Positions 1-7,342 of a stretch of 20,997 nt of DNA are shown here, piece after piece. Source of the DNA: an uncultured Alphaproteobacteria bacterium (GTDB lineage: Bacteria; Pseudomonadota; Alphaproteobacteria; RUG11792); the NCBI GenBank assembly GCA_910588255.1, contig CAJUOM010000018.1, positions 1 to 20,997 of the forward strand. The letters run 5' to 3'. The first letter of the stretch is position 1, and each line of letters starts with the position of its first letter. The position numbers and the translations under genes were made by a program. The notes under the pieces are model-generated. The model did not search any database. It had not been told where the DNA came from and worked only from the letters and a program-made list of their open reading frames with translations.

Positions 1-125
1 AACCTATCAAAATAAGTCACTGCACGAAGCGTGAATTAGAAAGAAGGCCTCACCGACAAACGGCTTGACACCGCAGAGGCACCTATAGCGTCTTCGGTAG
101 ACATAGTGAATCTGAAATTGAAGGT
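1..125 (+). ncRNA. GC-rich folded segment, possible 3' part of an unidentified RNA gene (cut by window edge)
   Basis: This segment is about 46% GC by hand count over the first 110 bases, clearly above the AT-rich surroundings, and holds no ORF worth calling. It can fold into three successive hairpins: CACG-AAG-CGTG near 23-33; an outer GCCTC/GAGGC stem spanning 47-80 with a CCG/CGG hairpin inside; and CTAT..GTCT-loop-AGAC..ATAG at 93-116. An intrinsic terminator follows at once (129-172), as expected for the end of a transcription unit. I could not match it to tmRNA, RNase P RNA, SRP RNA, 6S RNA or 5S rRNA by their conserved motifs. It could equally be the tail of a decayed mobile element. 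Strand is inferred from the terminator. Confidence 0.3.
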
Positions 126-128
126 ATT

Positions 129-172
129 GTAAAATCTTTTCATATTAACTAATTGAGAGATTTTGTTTTTTA
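129..172 (+). terminator. Intrinsic terminator after the left-edge structured segment
   Basis: AAAATCT at 131-137 pairs with AGATTTT at 158-164. The stem extends inward by three pairs (two G-T wobbles) around a 14-base loop, and GTTTTTTAT follows on the + strand. It separates the left-edge transcript from xerD. Confidence 0.55.
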
Positions 173-212
173 TGTAAATATATTAAAAGTATCATAAATA
201 TAAAATGTCTTG

Positions 213-1109
213 ATGAAAACAGAGTTATTGATAGAAAGATTTGAAGAAATGATTCTCGCAGATAAAAACCTTTCTCTAAAAACTATAGAAGCTTATAAAT
301 CCGATATTAAAAACTTTTTAAGTTACTCTGACTATGAAATAAATGCGGATAAAAATGTTATCCAGAATTATATAGAATTCATGAAAGAGAGGAAAATAAA
401 ACAGACATCAATCATGAGAGCTGTTTCTACATTACGTCAGTTCTTCAGTTTTCTTCAAGCTGAAAATATTATAACAGATAATCCAACAAGTAATTTAAAA
501 CTGAAATTAAAAAACAAACCATTACCAAAAGTTTTATCTGAAACTGAAATGCAACTTCTGCTGTCTTATTTCGATTCAAATAGAAATTTGAAATTAAAAG
601 CAATGCTGCATATTTTATATGGATCAGGTCTTAGAGTTTCAGAATTAATTTCCTTAAACATAGATTCAATTATTCAGGACGAAGAAACAAATAGATATAT
701 AATCCTAATAAGAGGTAAAGGAGACAAAGAACGAATAGTTCCAATAAATAATATCGCTATAAGTGTAATAAAAGAATATCTATCAACAAGGCTTGAGAAA
801 TTTAAATTAAGTAAATTTCTCTTCCCCTCGACTTCTAAAACAGGACATATAACTCGTCAAGGATTTGCAAAATTATTAAAAGAAGTTGCAGTGGATGCTG
901 GGATTCCTAAAAATAAGATTTCTCCTCATGTGATACGTCATGCTTTTGCAACTCATCTTCTATCACATGGCGCAGATTTGCTCAGTATACAAAAGTTATT
1001 GGGACATAAAGACATATCAACAACTCAGATATATACCCATGTTTCTAATGAAAAGATAAAAGACTTAGTAAGCAACAATCCAAATTTATCTAAATTAAAA
1101 ATAAAATAA
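213..1109 (+). CDS. xerD: Site-specific tyrosine recombinase XerD
   Basis: Tyrosine recombinase that, with XerC, resolves chromosome dimers at dif near the division septum. The 298-residue length is normal for the family. The N-terminal SAM-like DNA-binding domain covers about 1-90 and the catalytic domain about 100-290. Catalytic residues are visible: Arg141 in GSGLRVSEL, Lys169 in RGKGDKER, His239 and Arg242 in SPHVIRHAFATHLL, His265 in LLGHKDISTTQ, and the nucleophile Tyr274 in QIYTHV. The stretch HAFATHLLSHGADL resembles XerD more than XerC, which usually has an SSGDL-type sequence there. ATG at 213 is preferred; a TTG one codon upstream (210) is possible. No clear Shine-Dalgarno site is seen. 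miaA follows on the same strand after 51 bases, so co-transcription is plausible. The ORF is intact. Confidence 0.93.
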   Translation: MKTELLIERFEEMILADKNLSLKTIEAYKSDIKNFLSYSDYEINADKNVIQNYIEFMKERKIKQTSIMRAVSTLRQFFSFLQAENIITDNPTSNLKLKLKNKPLPKVLSETEMQLLLSYFDSNRNLKLKAMLHILYGSGLRVSELISLNIDSIIQDEETNRYIILIRGKGDKERIVPINNIAISVIKEYLSTRLEKFKLSKFLFPSTSKTGHITRQGFAKLLKEVAVDAGIPKNKISPHVIRHAFATHLLSHGADLLSIQKLLGHKDISTTQIYTHVSNEKIKDLVSNNPNLSKLKIK

Positions 1110-1160
1110 TCTTGTGGATATGATAAAATAAAATTACATCATTAATTTTTTGTTTGGTCT

Positions 1161-2030
1161 TTGAGAGAAGTCTTAATCATAACCGGTCCAACAGCTTCTG
1201 GCAAAACAAAATTAGCTTTGAAAAAAGCAAAAGAACTTAACGGCATAATTATAAATTGCGACAGTTTGCAGGTCTACAAAGATTTAAAAATCTTAACAGC
1301 ATTTCCCTCAAATGAAGAAATTAACTCATGCCCTCACAAATTATTCGGTTATTTAAATTATGATGAAAAGATTTCATCTGTAGATTGGACAAAATCAGCA
1401 TCCGAAGAAATAGAAAAAGCATTTTCAATTGGAAAACTTCCAATAATAACCGGAGGTACTGGATTTTATCTGAATGTACTAATGCATGGTATTTCTCCAA
1501 TGCCGGAAATAAGTATTCAAAATAGAGAAGCCGCAAATAAATTAGCTTTTTCTGATTTTGGTAGTTTGTGTAATAAGTTATATAAATTAGATCCAAACTT
1601 AAAGAATACCCATCCCAAAGAGAAACATCATCAGTTAATCAGAGCATATGAAGTATTTTTGGAAACAGGAAAATCCATAAGAGAGTTTTTGAATTTACCA
1701 AAACTAAAATTTATTAAGAATGTTGATTTCAAAATTATCAATCTTCTTCCAGATAGAAAGGAGTTATATAAAAATATAGAATTACGTTTTGATAAAATGA
1801 TTCAAAAAAGAGCAATTGATGAAGTAAAAAATCTTCTTGATAAAATTAATATTTTCGACAGAAGGAAAATATTTGATCAATATCCAATATTTAAAGTGAT
1901 AGGAGCAAAAGAAATAACATTTTATTTAGATGGACATATTTCATTTTCTCAAATGCGTGAAAGCTCCTTACTCAATTCAAGACATTATGCAAAAAGACAA
2001 ATCACTTGGTTTAAGAATCAGTTACAGTAA
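1161..2030 (+). CDS. miaA: tRNA dimethylallyltransferase MiaA
   Basis: Transfers a dimethylallyl group from DMAPP to N6 of A37 in tRNAs that read UNN codons, which helps reading-frame maintenance. The P-loop GPTASGKT is at residues 9-16. The substrate-site motif DSLQVY is at 34-39, GGTGFY at 98-103, and the family's C-terminal YAKRQITWFKN near the end. The length of 289 residues is slightly below the usual 300-320. The only reasonable start is TTG at 1161, which places the P-loop at the usual distance from the N terminus; no in-frame ATG precedes it and no Shine-Dalgarno site is evident. The gene lies between xerD and tRNA-Arg on the same strand. Confidence 0.93.
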   Translation: MREVLIITGPTASGKTKLALKKAKELNGIIINCDSLQVYKDLKILTAFPSNEEINSCPHKLFGYLNYDEKISSVDWTKSASEEIEKAFSIGKLPIITGGTGFYLNVLMHGISPMPEISIQNREAANKLAFSDFGSLCNKLYKLDPNLKNTHPKEKHHQLIRAYEVFLETGKSIREFLNLPKLKFIKNVDFKIINLLPDRKELYKNIELRFDKMIQKRAIDEVKNLLDKINIFDRRKIFDQYPIFKVIGAKEITFYLDGHISFSQMRESSLLNSRHYAKRQITWFKNQLQ

Positions 2031-2076
2031 AATTATAATTGTATTTCAAGAGATTTTGTGATAATTTGAATATTAA

Positions 2077-2153
2077 GTCCTCGTAGCTCAGTTGGATAGA
2101 GCGTAGGATTCCTAATCCTGAGGCCGTGGGTTCAAATCCCGCCGGGGACACCA
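2077..2153 (+). tRNA. tRNA-Arg, anticodon CCU
   Basis: A full cloverleaf of 77 bases with encoded CCA. Acceptor GTCCTCG pairs with CGGGGAC (one G-T pair), discriminator A is at 2150 and CCA at 2151-2153. The anticodon stem TAGGA/TCCTG encloses loop TTCCTAA, giving anticodon CCT for AGG codons. The T arm GTGGG-TTCAAAT-CCCGC is canonical. It starts 46 bases after miaA. Confidence 0.95.
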
Positions 2154-2230
2154 TTGGAAAAGCAACTTTTAAGTCAAATCTAGAAAATAGTAAAGTTTAG
2201 CATATTCAAATCTGTTTTGAATTAAAATAC

Positions 2231-2259
2231 TCGGTAGTTTAATAGATTTAAACTACCGA
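2231..2259. terminator. Perfect 12-bp stem-loop between tRNA-Arg and the secreted-protein pseudogene
   Basis: TCGGTAGTTTAA (2231-2242) and its exact reverse complement (2248-2259) enclose a 5-base loop. It lies between a + strand tRNA and the end of a - strand gene, so it may act in both directions. The U-tracts are weak: TATTTTAA after the stem on the - strand and AATTTAC on the + strand. The structure is certain; its role as a terminator is inferred. Confidence 0.5.
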
Positions 2260-2316
2260 ATTTACAAAATATTATATAGTTAATCCATTTTTAAAAACGA
2301 AAACACCATTTTTAAG

Positions 2317-3173
2317 TTAATACCAGTTTTTTTGAGCGTCAAATTTTTGATCAAAAGTTAAAGTTTGAGCTTTTCCACCATCAATACCTTCATCTATAGT
2401 AATTGTAAGTTTCTTTTCACTTTCTGTACTCGTTAAAAATTTTTCAGGAAATGTACAAACCTGACTGACTTTCATTCACTTGTATTCGCATATACTGAAA
2501 CAGTACAAGCTTTAACCATGCTTAAGACAAATTCTGAGCTTTCAATCTTAACTCCTGCAGGTTTTTCATCAGCTCCTAATACAACTGTTGCAATGAAATC
2601 TCCAGCTTCCATAAAATCATTTACAGGAGCGCTCGTCCAAGTTCCCCCAATACCTATAGCCGGCTCATAAACATATTGAGTTTCTGCAGGAACTGTCATG
2701 TCAAATAAACGATTTGTTCCATAAAGATTATTCTACTCAATATCTTTCAAGTAAATAAGCGTACTTAAAAGAAAATAATCTCGAATTTTTACATCTTCCC
2801 CTCTTTTTACGGTTTCCGCGACTGAGCCTCTTTTTCCAACGCTAAAAACGTCAGTAATATCTACTTCACATAATAGTTTCTTTGCTTCTTCTTTGATTAC
2901 TTCAGCATTAGTAATAATCTGCTCAGGAGAATACATATTATATAGAATAGCGCCATTTTCAGAGTTAAGAGCTCCAGAAATCGTTCCATGATTAATAACA
3001 AATTCATTTTTCTCTTTAACTAAGGTCAAAGTGTGTCCCTCTTTAATTTCTGTATTCCCTTCTAAAGTTGTTCCTCCATAAAAAGTTGAGTTAATAGCCT
3101 CATGCGTATCTCCTGCAAAACTTGAAGTTGCCAAAATTGTGGAAATTAATGTTGTTTGTGGTAATTTGTTCAT
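2317..3173 (-). pseudogene. Broken gene for a secreted, probably repeat-rich protein
   Basis: Read leftward from ATG at 3173, the product starts with a Sec-type signal peptide (MNKLPQTTLISTILATSSFA, then GDTHEA). It continues with short alternating stretches such as GNTEIKEGHTLTL and FVINHGTISGALNS that suggest beta-strand turns. An in-frame amber codon at 2733-2735 interrupts it. The same frame runs on to TGA at about 2472, where a frameshift leads into a last segment ending QKFDAQKNWY at 2317. Joined, it would encode about 285 residues. The motif F-V-x-(N/H)-(H/N)-G-(T/S)-I-x-G recurs in the pseudogene at 8793-9164, so the two are paralogues. I do not recognise the family. Assembly error at the breaks is possible, but neighbouring housekeeping ORFs are intact. 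Confidence 0.7.
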
Positions 3174-3208
3174 TTTTACCTACTTAAAAAAGTTATATTT
3201 ACGTTCGA

Positions 3209-3249
3209 GGGAAGTGTTTTCAAAACTTTTCTTCCCTATTTTTAATTTT
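3209..3249 (+). terminator. Terminator-like stem-loop with U-tract, orphan on the + strand
   Basis: GGGAAG (3209-3214) pairs with CTTCCC (3231-3236) around an inner TGTTTT/AAAACT-type arm with a small bulge. TATTTTTAATTTTTT follows on the + strand. No + strand gene ends just upstream: the nearest is tRNA-Arg, 1 kb away. It could instead be a 5' leader structure for the - strand gene that starts at 3173. Confidence 0.35.
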
Positions 3250-3316
3250 TTAAAAAAATTAATTCCATTAATTATACTTCTTTTTATTTGGGAGGATATT
3301 TTGAGGAAAGAAGTGG

Positions 3317-3353
3317 AATTCCCTTAAAAATATCTAAATTTTATGGAACTTTT
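3317..3353. repeat. Stem-loop repeat, copy A (upstream of pssA)
   Basis: An imperfect palindrome around the loop ATCTAA. On the - strand the first arm matches copy C (20868-20907) almost base for base (AAAAGTTCCATAAAAT), and it is related to copy B at 6361-6401. A further 11-base piece TTGTGGGACTT at 3374-3384 matches the second arm of copy C. The pssA promoter lies directly downstream. Confidence 0.5.
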
Positions 3354-3391
3354 ATACGTTACTGGCTTCGTATTGTGGGACTTATATCAAA

Positions 3392-3420
3392 TTGATTCGT
3401 AATTTTTAAGGAAATATGTT
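3392..3420 (+). promoter_or_regulatory. Candidate sigma-70 promoter for pssA-recF
   Basis: TTGATT (3392-3397), 17 bases, TATGTT (3415-3420), about 40 bases before the pssA ATG. The same boxes and spacing are kept in the duplicated copy at 6420-6448. The -10 box is a mediocre match. Confidence 0.4.
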
Positions 3421-3459
3421 ACTATTGAATAGGTTTTCAGTTTTTGTAAGCTTTATTTA

Positions 3460-4236
3460 ATGAAAAAAAGCAAGAAAAAATTTTTTAGAAACTTATCTTT
3501 GGCTCGTATTATTCCAAACCTAGCCACTCTTTCTGCTCTTCTCATAGGAATGACTCAAGTTCGCTTTGCATTAAAAGAACAATGGGAATTCGCTGTCGTC
3601 TCTGTTGTTATTGCAGCTCTTTTTGATGCAACTGACGGACGTTTAGCTAGAGCTTTGAATTCATGTAGTAGATTCGGAGCTGAACTAGATTCTCTTTCTG
3701 ATTTTGCCGTTTTTGGATTATGTCCAGCTTTTGTTATGTATCTCTATAGTCTCAATGCTTTAAATCGATTAGGATGGATAATTTCTGTATTTTTTGCTGT
3801 ATGTATGGCCCTTAGATTGGCAAGATTTAACACCCATGATATTGAAAATATAAAAACTCCTCTTTCTGGAAAATTTTTCACAGGAGTTCCAGCGCCTGCA
3901 GGTGCTGTTTTATCTCTATTCCCGACAATTTTATTCAATGCTTTCAACTTATCAATTTTTCAAAATGAATACTTATGCGCAGTAAACGTTATCATCTCGG
4001 GTATTTTATGCGTTTCAAGGATTCCTACTTTATCAATTAAAAAATTACATATAAAACGTTCTGATTATACATTATTTCTCTTGGTGATAATTGTAGCTAT
4101 AGGAATTATATTTACATACACTTGGAAAGCATTTTGTGTTATAGTAATTGCTTATATAATAAGTATTTTTATATGTTCCCAGAAAGCAAAAAGAATTTTG
4201 AAAAATGCTAATGATTCGACAACTTCAAATAAATAA
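3460..4236 (+). CDS. pssA: CDP-diacylglycerol--serine O-phosphatidyltransferase
   Basis: Integral membrane enzyme that makes phosphatidylserine from CDP-diacylglycerol and serine, the precursor of phosphatidylethanolamine. The CDP-alcohol phosphatidyltransferase signature D-G-x2-A-R-x8-G-x3-D-x3-D is complete: Asp59, Gly60, Ala63, Arg64, Gly73, Asp77 and the catalytic-base position Asp81. Length is 258 residues. The N terminus is very basic (MKKSKKKFF), followed by several hydrophobic segments. NLATLSALLIGM and the RLARFN region are typical of the Gram-positive-like PssA subfamily found in many alphaproteobacteria; assignment to PssA rather than another CDP-alcohol transferase rests on these. 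It overlaps recF by 32 bases. A decayed duplicate of its promoter and first third lies at 6384-6690. Confidence 0.88.
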   Translation: MKKSKKKFFRNLSLARIIPNLATLSALLIGMTQVRFALKEQWEFAVVSVVIAALFDATDGRLARALNSCSRFGAELDSLSDFAVFGLCPAFVMYLYSLNALNRLGWIISVFFAVCMALRLARFNTHDIENIKTPLSGKFFTGVPAPAGAVLSLFPTILFNAFNLSIFQNEYLCAVNVIISGILCVSRIPTLSIKKLHIKRSDYTLFLLVIIVAIGIIFTYTWKAFCVIVIAYIISIFICSQKAKRILKNANDSTTSNK

Positions 4237-5365
4237 TTTTCGAAATTATAGAGAGCTTCGTTTAAGTATTCCAAGTGAATCCAAGATTATTGTTTTGTAT
4301 GGACAAAACGGATCTGGAAAAACTAATATATTAGAAGCTATTTCGCTCTTTTTCGAATCAAATGGCCTTAGAAAATCAAAGTATGATGAAATGATAAATA
4401 ATTTTTCAGGAAATAATTATTGGAATGTTTCATTGGAAACTGAAGACGCTTTGTTTTCATCTGCTTATCTCAAAACAGAAACTTCCGTAAAGAAGATATA
4501 TAAAATTAATGAGAAAACTGTTAAAAACCTAAATGAATTTAAAAAGGAAAATTACGTTTTATGGCTGACTTATGAAACAGATCGCTTATTTATATCATCG
4601 CCTAGTGACAGAAGAAATTTTATAGATATGTTTTGCAATGTTGTTTCAAGCTCACATTCAAAGAATCTAAAGGATTATGAAAAACTTGCTCGCGAACGAT
4701 TGAAAATACTAAAAAAATATTATGAATCCGGGTTTAGTTCTGATATCTTAAAATGGTTGGATATATTGGAAGAAAAGATATCTAAGCTAGGAGTATCTAT
4801 TGCTTTAGAGCGTATAAATTTAACGAAAATTATTGAAGAGAATCAATTAACAAAAGATGGCTTTCCAAAATACACAAATCAAATGCAAGGAAATTTGGAA
4901 GATCTTATCTTACAAAAAGAAATAAATGAATTTTATAAAAATGAATTGAAGCAAAGACGCCAAAAAGACATCTTTTCAGGATCTACGACATTTGGTCCTA
5001 ATCGAAGTGATTGGATAGTTTTTCATGAAGAAAAACAAATTAAAGCTGGTTATAGTTCTGCTGGTGAGCAAAAAATACTACTAACCGATATATTTCTGTC
5101 TTTCATTATCTATAACCTGAATCACGATAATAGAAAATTGATTCTGCTTTTGGATGATATTATTGCACATTTGGACTTAGATCATAAAAATCTACTTTTT
5201 AAGTATATTCACAGCTTTGTTAATAATACTCAAAAAGATATCATTGTTTTTTTGACAGGAGTTGATAAAACATTATTCCAAGAATTAGAAAATCACGCTC
5301 AATTCTATGAAATTAACAATGGGCTAGTATATGACTCCATTAACAATATTACATTAGCAAAATGA
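4205..5365 (+). CDS. recF: DNA replication and repair protein RecF
   Basis: SMC-like ATPase that helps load RecA at gaps in the RecFOR pathway. Walker A GQNGSGKT is at residues 33-40, followed by NILEAISLF. The family motif FGPNRSDW is near 263-270, the ABC signature SSAGEQK at 284-290, and Walker B LILLLDD at 312-318. The length of 386 residues and the N terminus (INNFRNYREL) are normal. ATG at 4205 lies inside the pssA coding region in another frame; a second ATG at 4211 (MIRQL) is equally good, and neither has a clear Shine-Dalgarno site, as expected for translationally coupled genes. In many bacteria recF sits next to dnaN, so pairing with pssA is a less usual arrangement. The ORF is intact. 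Confidence 0.92.
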   Translation: MLMIRQLQINNFRNYRELRLSIPSESKIIVLYGQNGSGKTNILEAISLFFESNGLRKSKYDEMINNFSGNNYWNVSLETEDALFSSAYLKTETSVKKIYKINEKTVKNLNEFKKENYVLWLTYETDRLFISSPSDRRNFIDMFCNVVSSSHSKNLKDYEKLARERLKILKKYYESGFSSDILKWLDILEEKISKLGVSIALERINLTKIIEENQLTKDGFPKYTNQMQGNLEDLILQKEINEFYKNELKQRRQKDIFSGSTTFGPNRSDWIVFHEEKQIKAGYSSAGEQKILLTDIFLSFIIYNLNHDNRKLILLLDDIIAHLDLDHKNLLFKYIHSFVNNTQKDIIVFLTGVDKTLFQELENHAQFYEINNGLVYDSINNITLAK

Positions 5366-5452
5366 GAAATCTTAATACTTGTATTTTATTGTCAAATTTG
5401 ATATCATATTAATATTAACAGTTAGCTTAATTTTTGTTTTCAGGAGACAAAT

Positions 5453-6347
5453 ATGAATAAAAAATTTTAAATTTAATATTAACGTCCATTATAACATCAA
5501 ACTCGATTGTTGCTATGGAATTGGATGGGATACAAGGAGAAAGTACTTCTTCTGCTCCCCCTCATTATACACTATATGCTGCAGATTCAGCAGATGTCCA
5601 AACAACAGTAGTTTTCACAGGTAAAAATGCTGACATTAATAATCTTATTATTCACTTAGATGAATTTGCGAATAAGCATAAATGTCAATTAAAAGCAGGA
5701 TCTATTGATTCAGAATATGCTTATGATATGGACAAAGAAATCAGAGATAGCTTATGGGAGATTTTAAAAGAGGACAATCCTGAAGCTGCAGAAGATTGTG
5801 ATTTTGGGAAAGTAAAGAAAATAGATTTTACAAAATTATCGCAAACGGATTATAGACTATTTGCAAAAGAAATATTGAATCTAATGCAATTAGGATACTT
5901 AAAAAACTTAAAAGAAATTCGTTTTTCTTCTCTAAGATAGGCACTAATGCATTTGAATTAGCACTTCATAACTCTGTATTAGACGCCATAAAAAAAGAAA
6001 AACTTCCCAATGTGACTTTGCTAGATTTTGCAATATCTTATTCTGCTAACCACACTTTAATATCTGATGAGAAATTTAACAAAATGATAGTAAATCTAGC
6101 GGAAGTATTAACAGCTAAAAATAATAGACTACAAACTATACTATTTGGAGATCATACAAGCTTATTAAGCCACGATCAATTAGATATATTGGTTAATGCG
6201 ATGAGAGCCAAATTAAATACTTTAAATGAATCAGAAAATATAACAATGAGATTTGTGGTTGATTCCCTTGAAAAATCATATAGACAGTTAATAGGAAACG
6301 GAACTAATACACTTTTAATAAGCAATGATTACGGCTTGCTTGATTGA
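5453..6347 (+). pseudogene. Broken gene for a secreted protein with leucine-rich-repeat-like segments
   Basis: A good Shine-Dalgarno (AGGAGA) precedes ATG at 5453, but the frame stops at 5468-5470 after five codons. Restoring one base in the A/T run there joins it to a signal-peptide sequence (LNLILTSIITSNSIVA) and to the 141-codon ORF that ends at 5940. A second one-base shift at the end of that ORF restores reading into IGTNAFELALHNSVLDA and on to TGA at 6345-6347. The three pieces use three frames in order. Joined, it would be about 297 residues. Segments such as LKNLKEIRFSS, LPNVTLLDFAIS and NRLQTILFG resemble degenerate leucine-rich repeats; this is weak. No catalytic motif is recognised. 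The downstream stem-loop at 6361-6401 may be its terminator. Confidence 0.7.
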
Positions 6348-6360
6348 TATAATCACTTTC

Positions 6361-6401
6361 TAAAAGTCTTATAAAATCTTCTAAATTTTGTAAGACTTTT
6401 A
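6361..6401 (+). repeat. Stem-loop repeat, copy B (17-bp stem; possible terminator)
   Basis: TAAAAGTCTTATAAAAT (6361-6377) pairs with 6385-6401 over 17 bp, including one T-G wobble, around a 7-base loop. Compared with copy C, the arm triplets CTT/AAG are replaced by TCC/GGG so that pairing is kept. It lies 14 bases after the stop of the secreted-protein pseudogene and could terminate it. It is also the left end of the segment shared with the pssA upstream region. Confidence 0.65.
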
Positions 6402-6486
6402 TATGTTATTGATCTTATATTGATTCGTAATTTCTAAGAAAATATGTTACAATTGAAGATGTTTCAGTTTTTGCAAACTTTATTTA

Positions 6487-6690
6487 ATGAAAAAAGCAAG
6501 AAGAAATTTTTAGAAATTTATCTTTGACTCATAATTATTTAAAATTTAGCCACTTTTTCTAGCCTTCTCATAGGAATGATTCAAGTTCTTTATATTATGT
6601 CTCTGATATTTTTGATACAACTAATTAACGTTTAGCTAAGGTTTGATTCATATAGTAGATTTGGAGCTGAATTAGATTCTCCTTCTGAAT
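6487..6690 (+). pseudogene. Decayed partial copy of pssA (5' third)
   Basis: From ATG at 6487 this stretch aligns base by base with the first ~240 bases of pssA (from 3460), including the matches to IGMTQV, FDATDGRLA and SRFGAELDS. It carries several small indels, a loss of roughly 35-40 bases in the middle, and stops in every frame. Homology stops near the pssA codons for Asp77-Asp81. The similarity extends upstream through the promoter-like TTGATT (6420-6425) and TATGTT (6443-6448) to about 6384, so promoter and 5' coding region were copied together. It ends just before carD, which reads the other way. It cannot make a functional enzyme. Confidence 0.85.
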
Positions 6691-6718
6691 CAAAATAACT
6701 ATATCAATTAAATCAATT

Positions 6719-7216
6719 TTAAGCGGCTTGTAAAACAATTTCTACTTTTTTAATTGCATCAGCTTCTTCTATTTCTTCAACAACAGAAATTTCACGAGCC
6801 AATCTTTCCATAGCTTGTTGATAAATTTGCCTCTCACTAAACGACTGTAGCATATCTCCTCCAGCTTTATAAAGCTCTCGAACGACTTCCGCAATAGAAA
6901 TCGGATCACCTGAATTTATTTTTGTTTCGTATTCCTGAGCACGTTTACTCCACATTAATCTGCGTTTTTTCCCTTTTTGAACGAGTGCCTCAAAAATGGT
7001 TTTCAAATCATCCTTTGTTGAAACTTTTCTTAAGCCTGATTCCAGAGCTCTTTTTACAGGAAGTTTCAAGGTTAATTTACTTTTATTGAAAGATATAACA
7101 AAAAATTCCGTGGTTTCTTCATCTATTTCAATACGTTCTATATCATCCAGTTTCCCCACACCATGTGAAGGATAAACAACCCAAGAACCAATTTCAAATA
7201 AATTTTTAGATACCAT
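6719..7216 (-). CDS. carD: CarD/CdnL family RNA polymerase-binding regulator
   Basis: Small protein that binds the RNA polymerase beta subunit and stabilises promoter open complexes, notably at rRNA promoters. Residues about 5-65 form the RNA polymerase-interacting domain, starting with the signature GSWVVYPSHGVGKL and containing KLTLKLPV. Residues 70-165 form the helical C-terminal DNA-binding domain, with the conserved stretch RRLMWSKRAQEYETKINSGDP followed by VRELYKAGGD. The length of 165 residues is usual. ATG at 7216 directly precedes the conserved N terminus. It has its own candidate promoter at 7250-7278. The permease gene lies upstream on the same strand, 126 bases away. The symbol is by family; cdnL would also be used. 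Confidence 0.9.
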   Translation of the reverse strand: MVSKNLFEIGSWVVYPSHGVGKLDDIERIEIDEETTEFFVISFNKSKLTLKLPVKRALESGLRKVSTKDDLKTIFEALVQKGKKRRLMWSKRAQEYETKINSGDPISIAEVVRELYKAGGDMLQSFSERQIYQQAMERLAREISVVEEIEEADAIKKVEIVLQAA

Positions 7217-7249
7217 AGAAGTTTCATGATTTTATAACCTATTAATAAA

Positions 7250-7278
7250 TTATTAACACATATTAAGACAAAAATCAA
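7250..7278 (-). promoter_or_regulatory. Candidate sigma-70 promoter for carD
   Basis: On the - strand: TTGATT (7278-7273), 17 bases, TAATAA (7255-7250), about 34 bases before the carD ATG. Confidence 0.5.
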
Positions 7279-7342
7279 GTAAATTATTTCCTAACAGAAT
7301 TCAATGAAATTAAAATAAAAACTTTATTATAAAACAGAATAC

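Noticed and set aside
3..68. Open frame at the left edge that could be the end of a gene
   Set aside because: Only 21 codons, no recognised protein motif; hairpins and terminator make an RNA explanation at least as good.
2472..2699. 75-codon - strand ORF as a separate gene
   Set aside because: It is in the same frame as the upstream ORF, separated only by an amber codon, so it is part of one broken gene.
3139..3327. + strand ORF of 62 codons before pssA
   Set aside because: Overlaps the signal peptide of the opposite-strand pseudogene, runs through a terminator-like hairpin and a repeat, and has no ribosome site.
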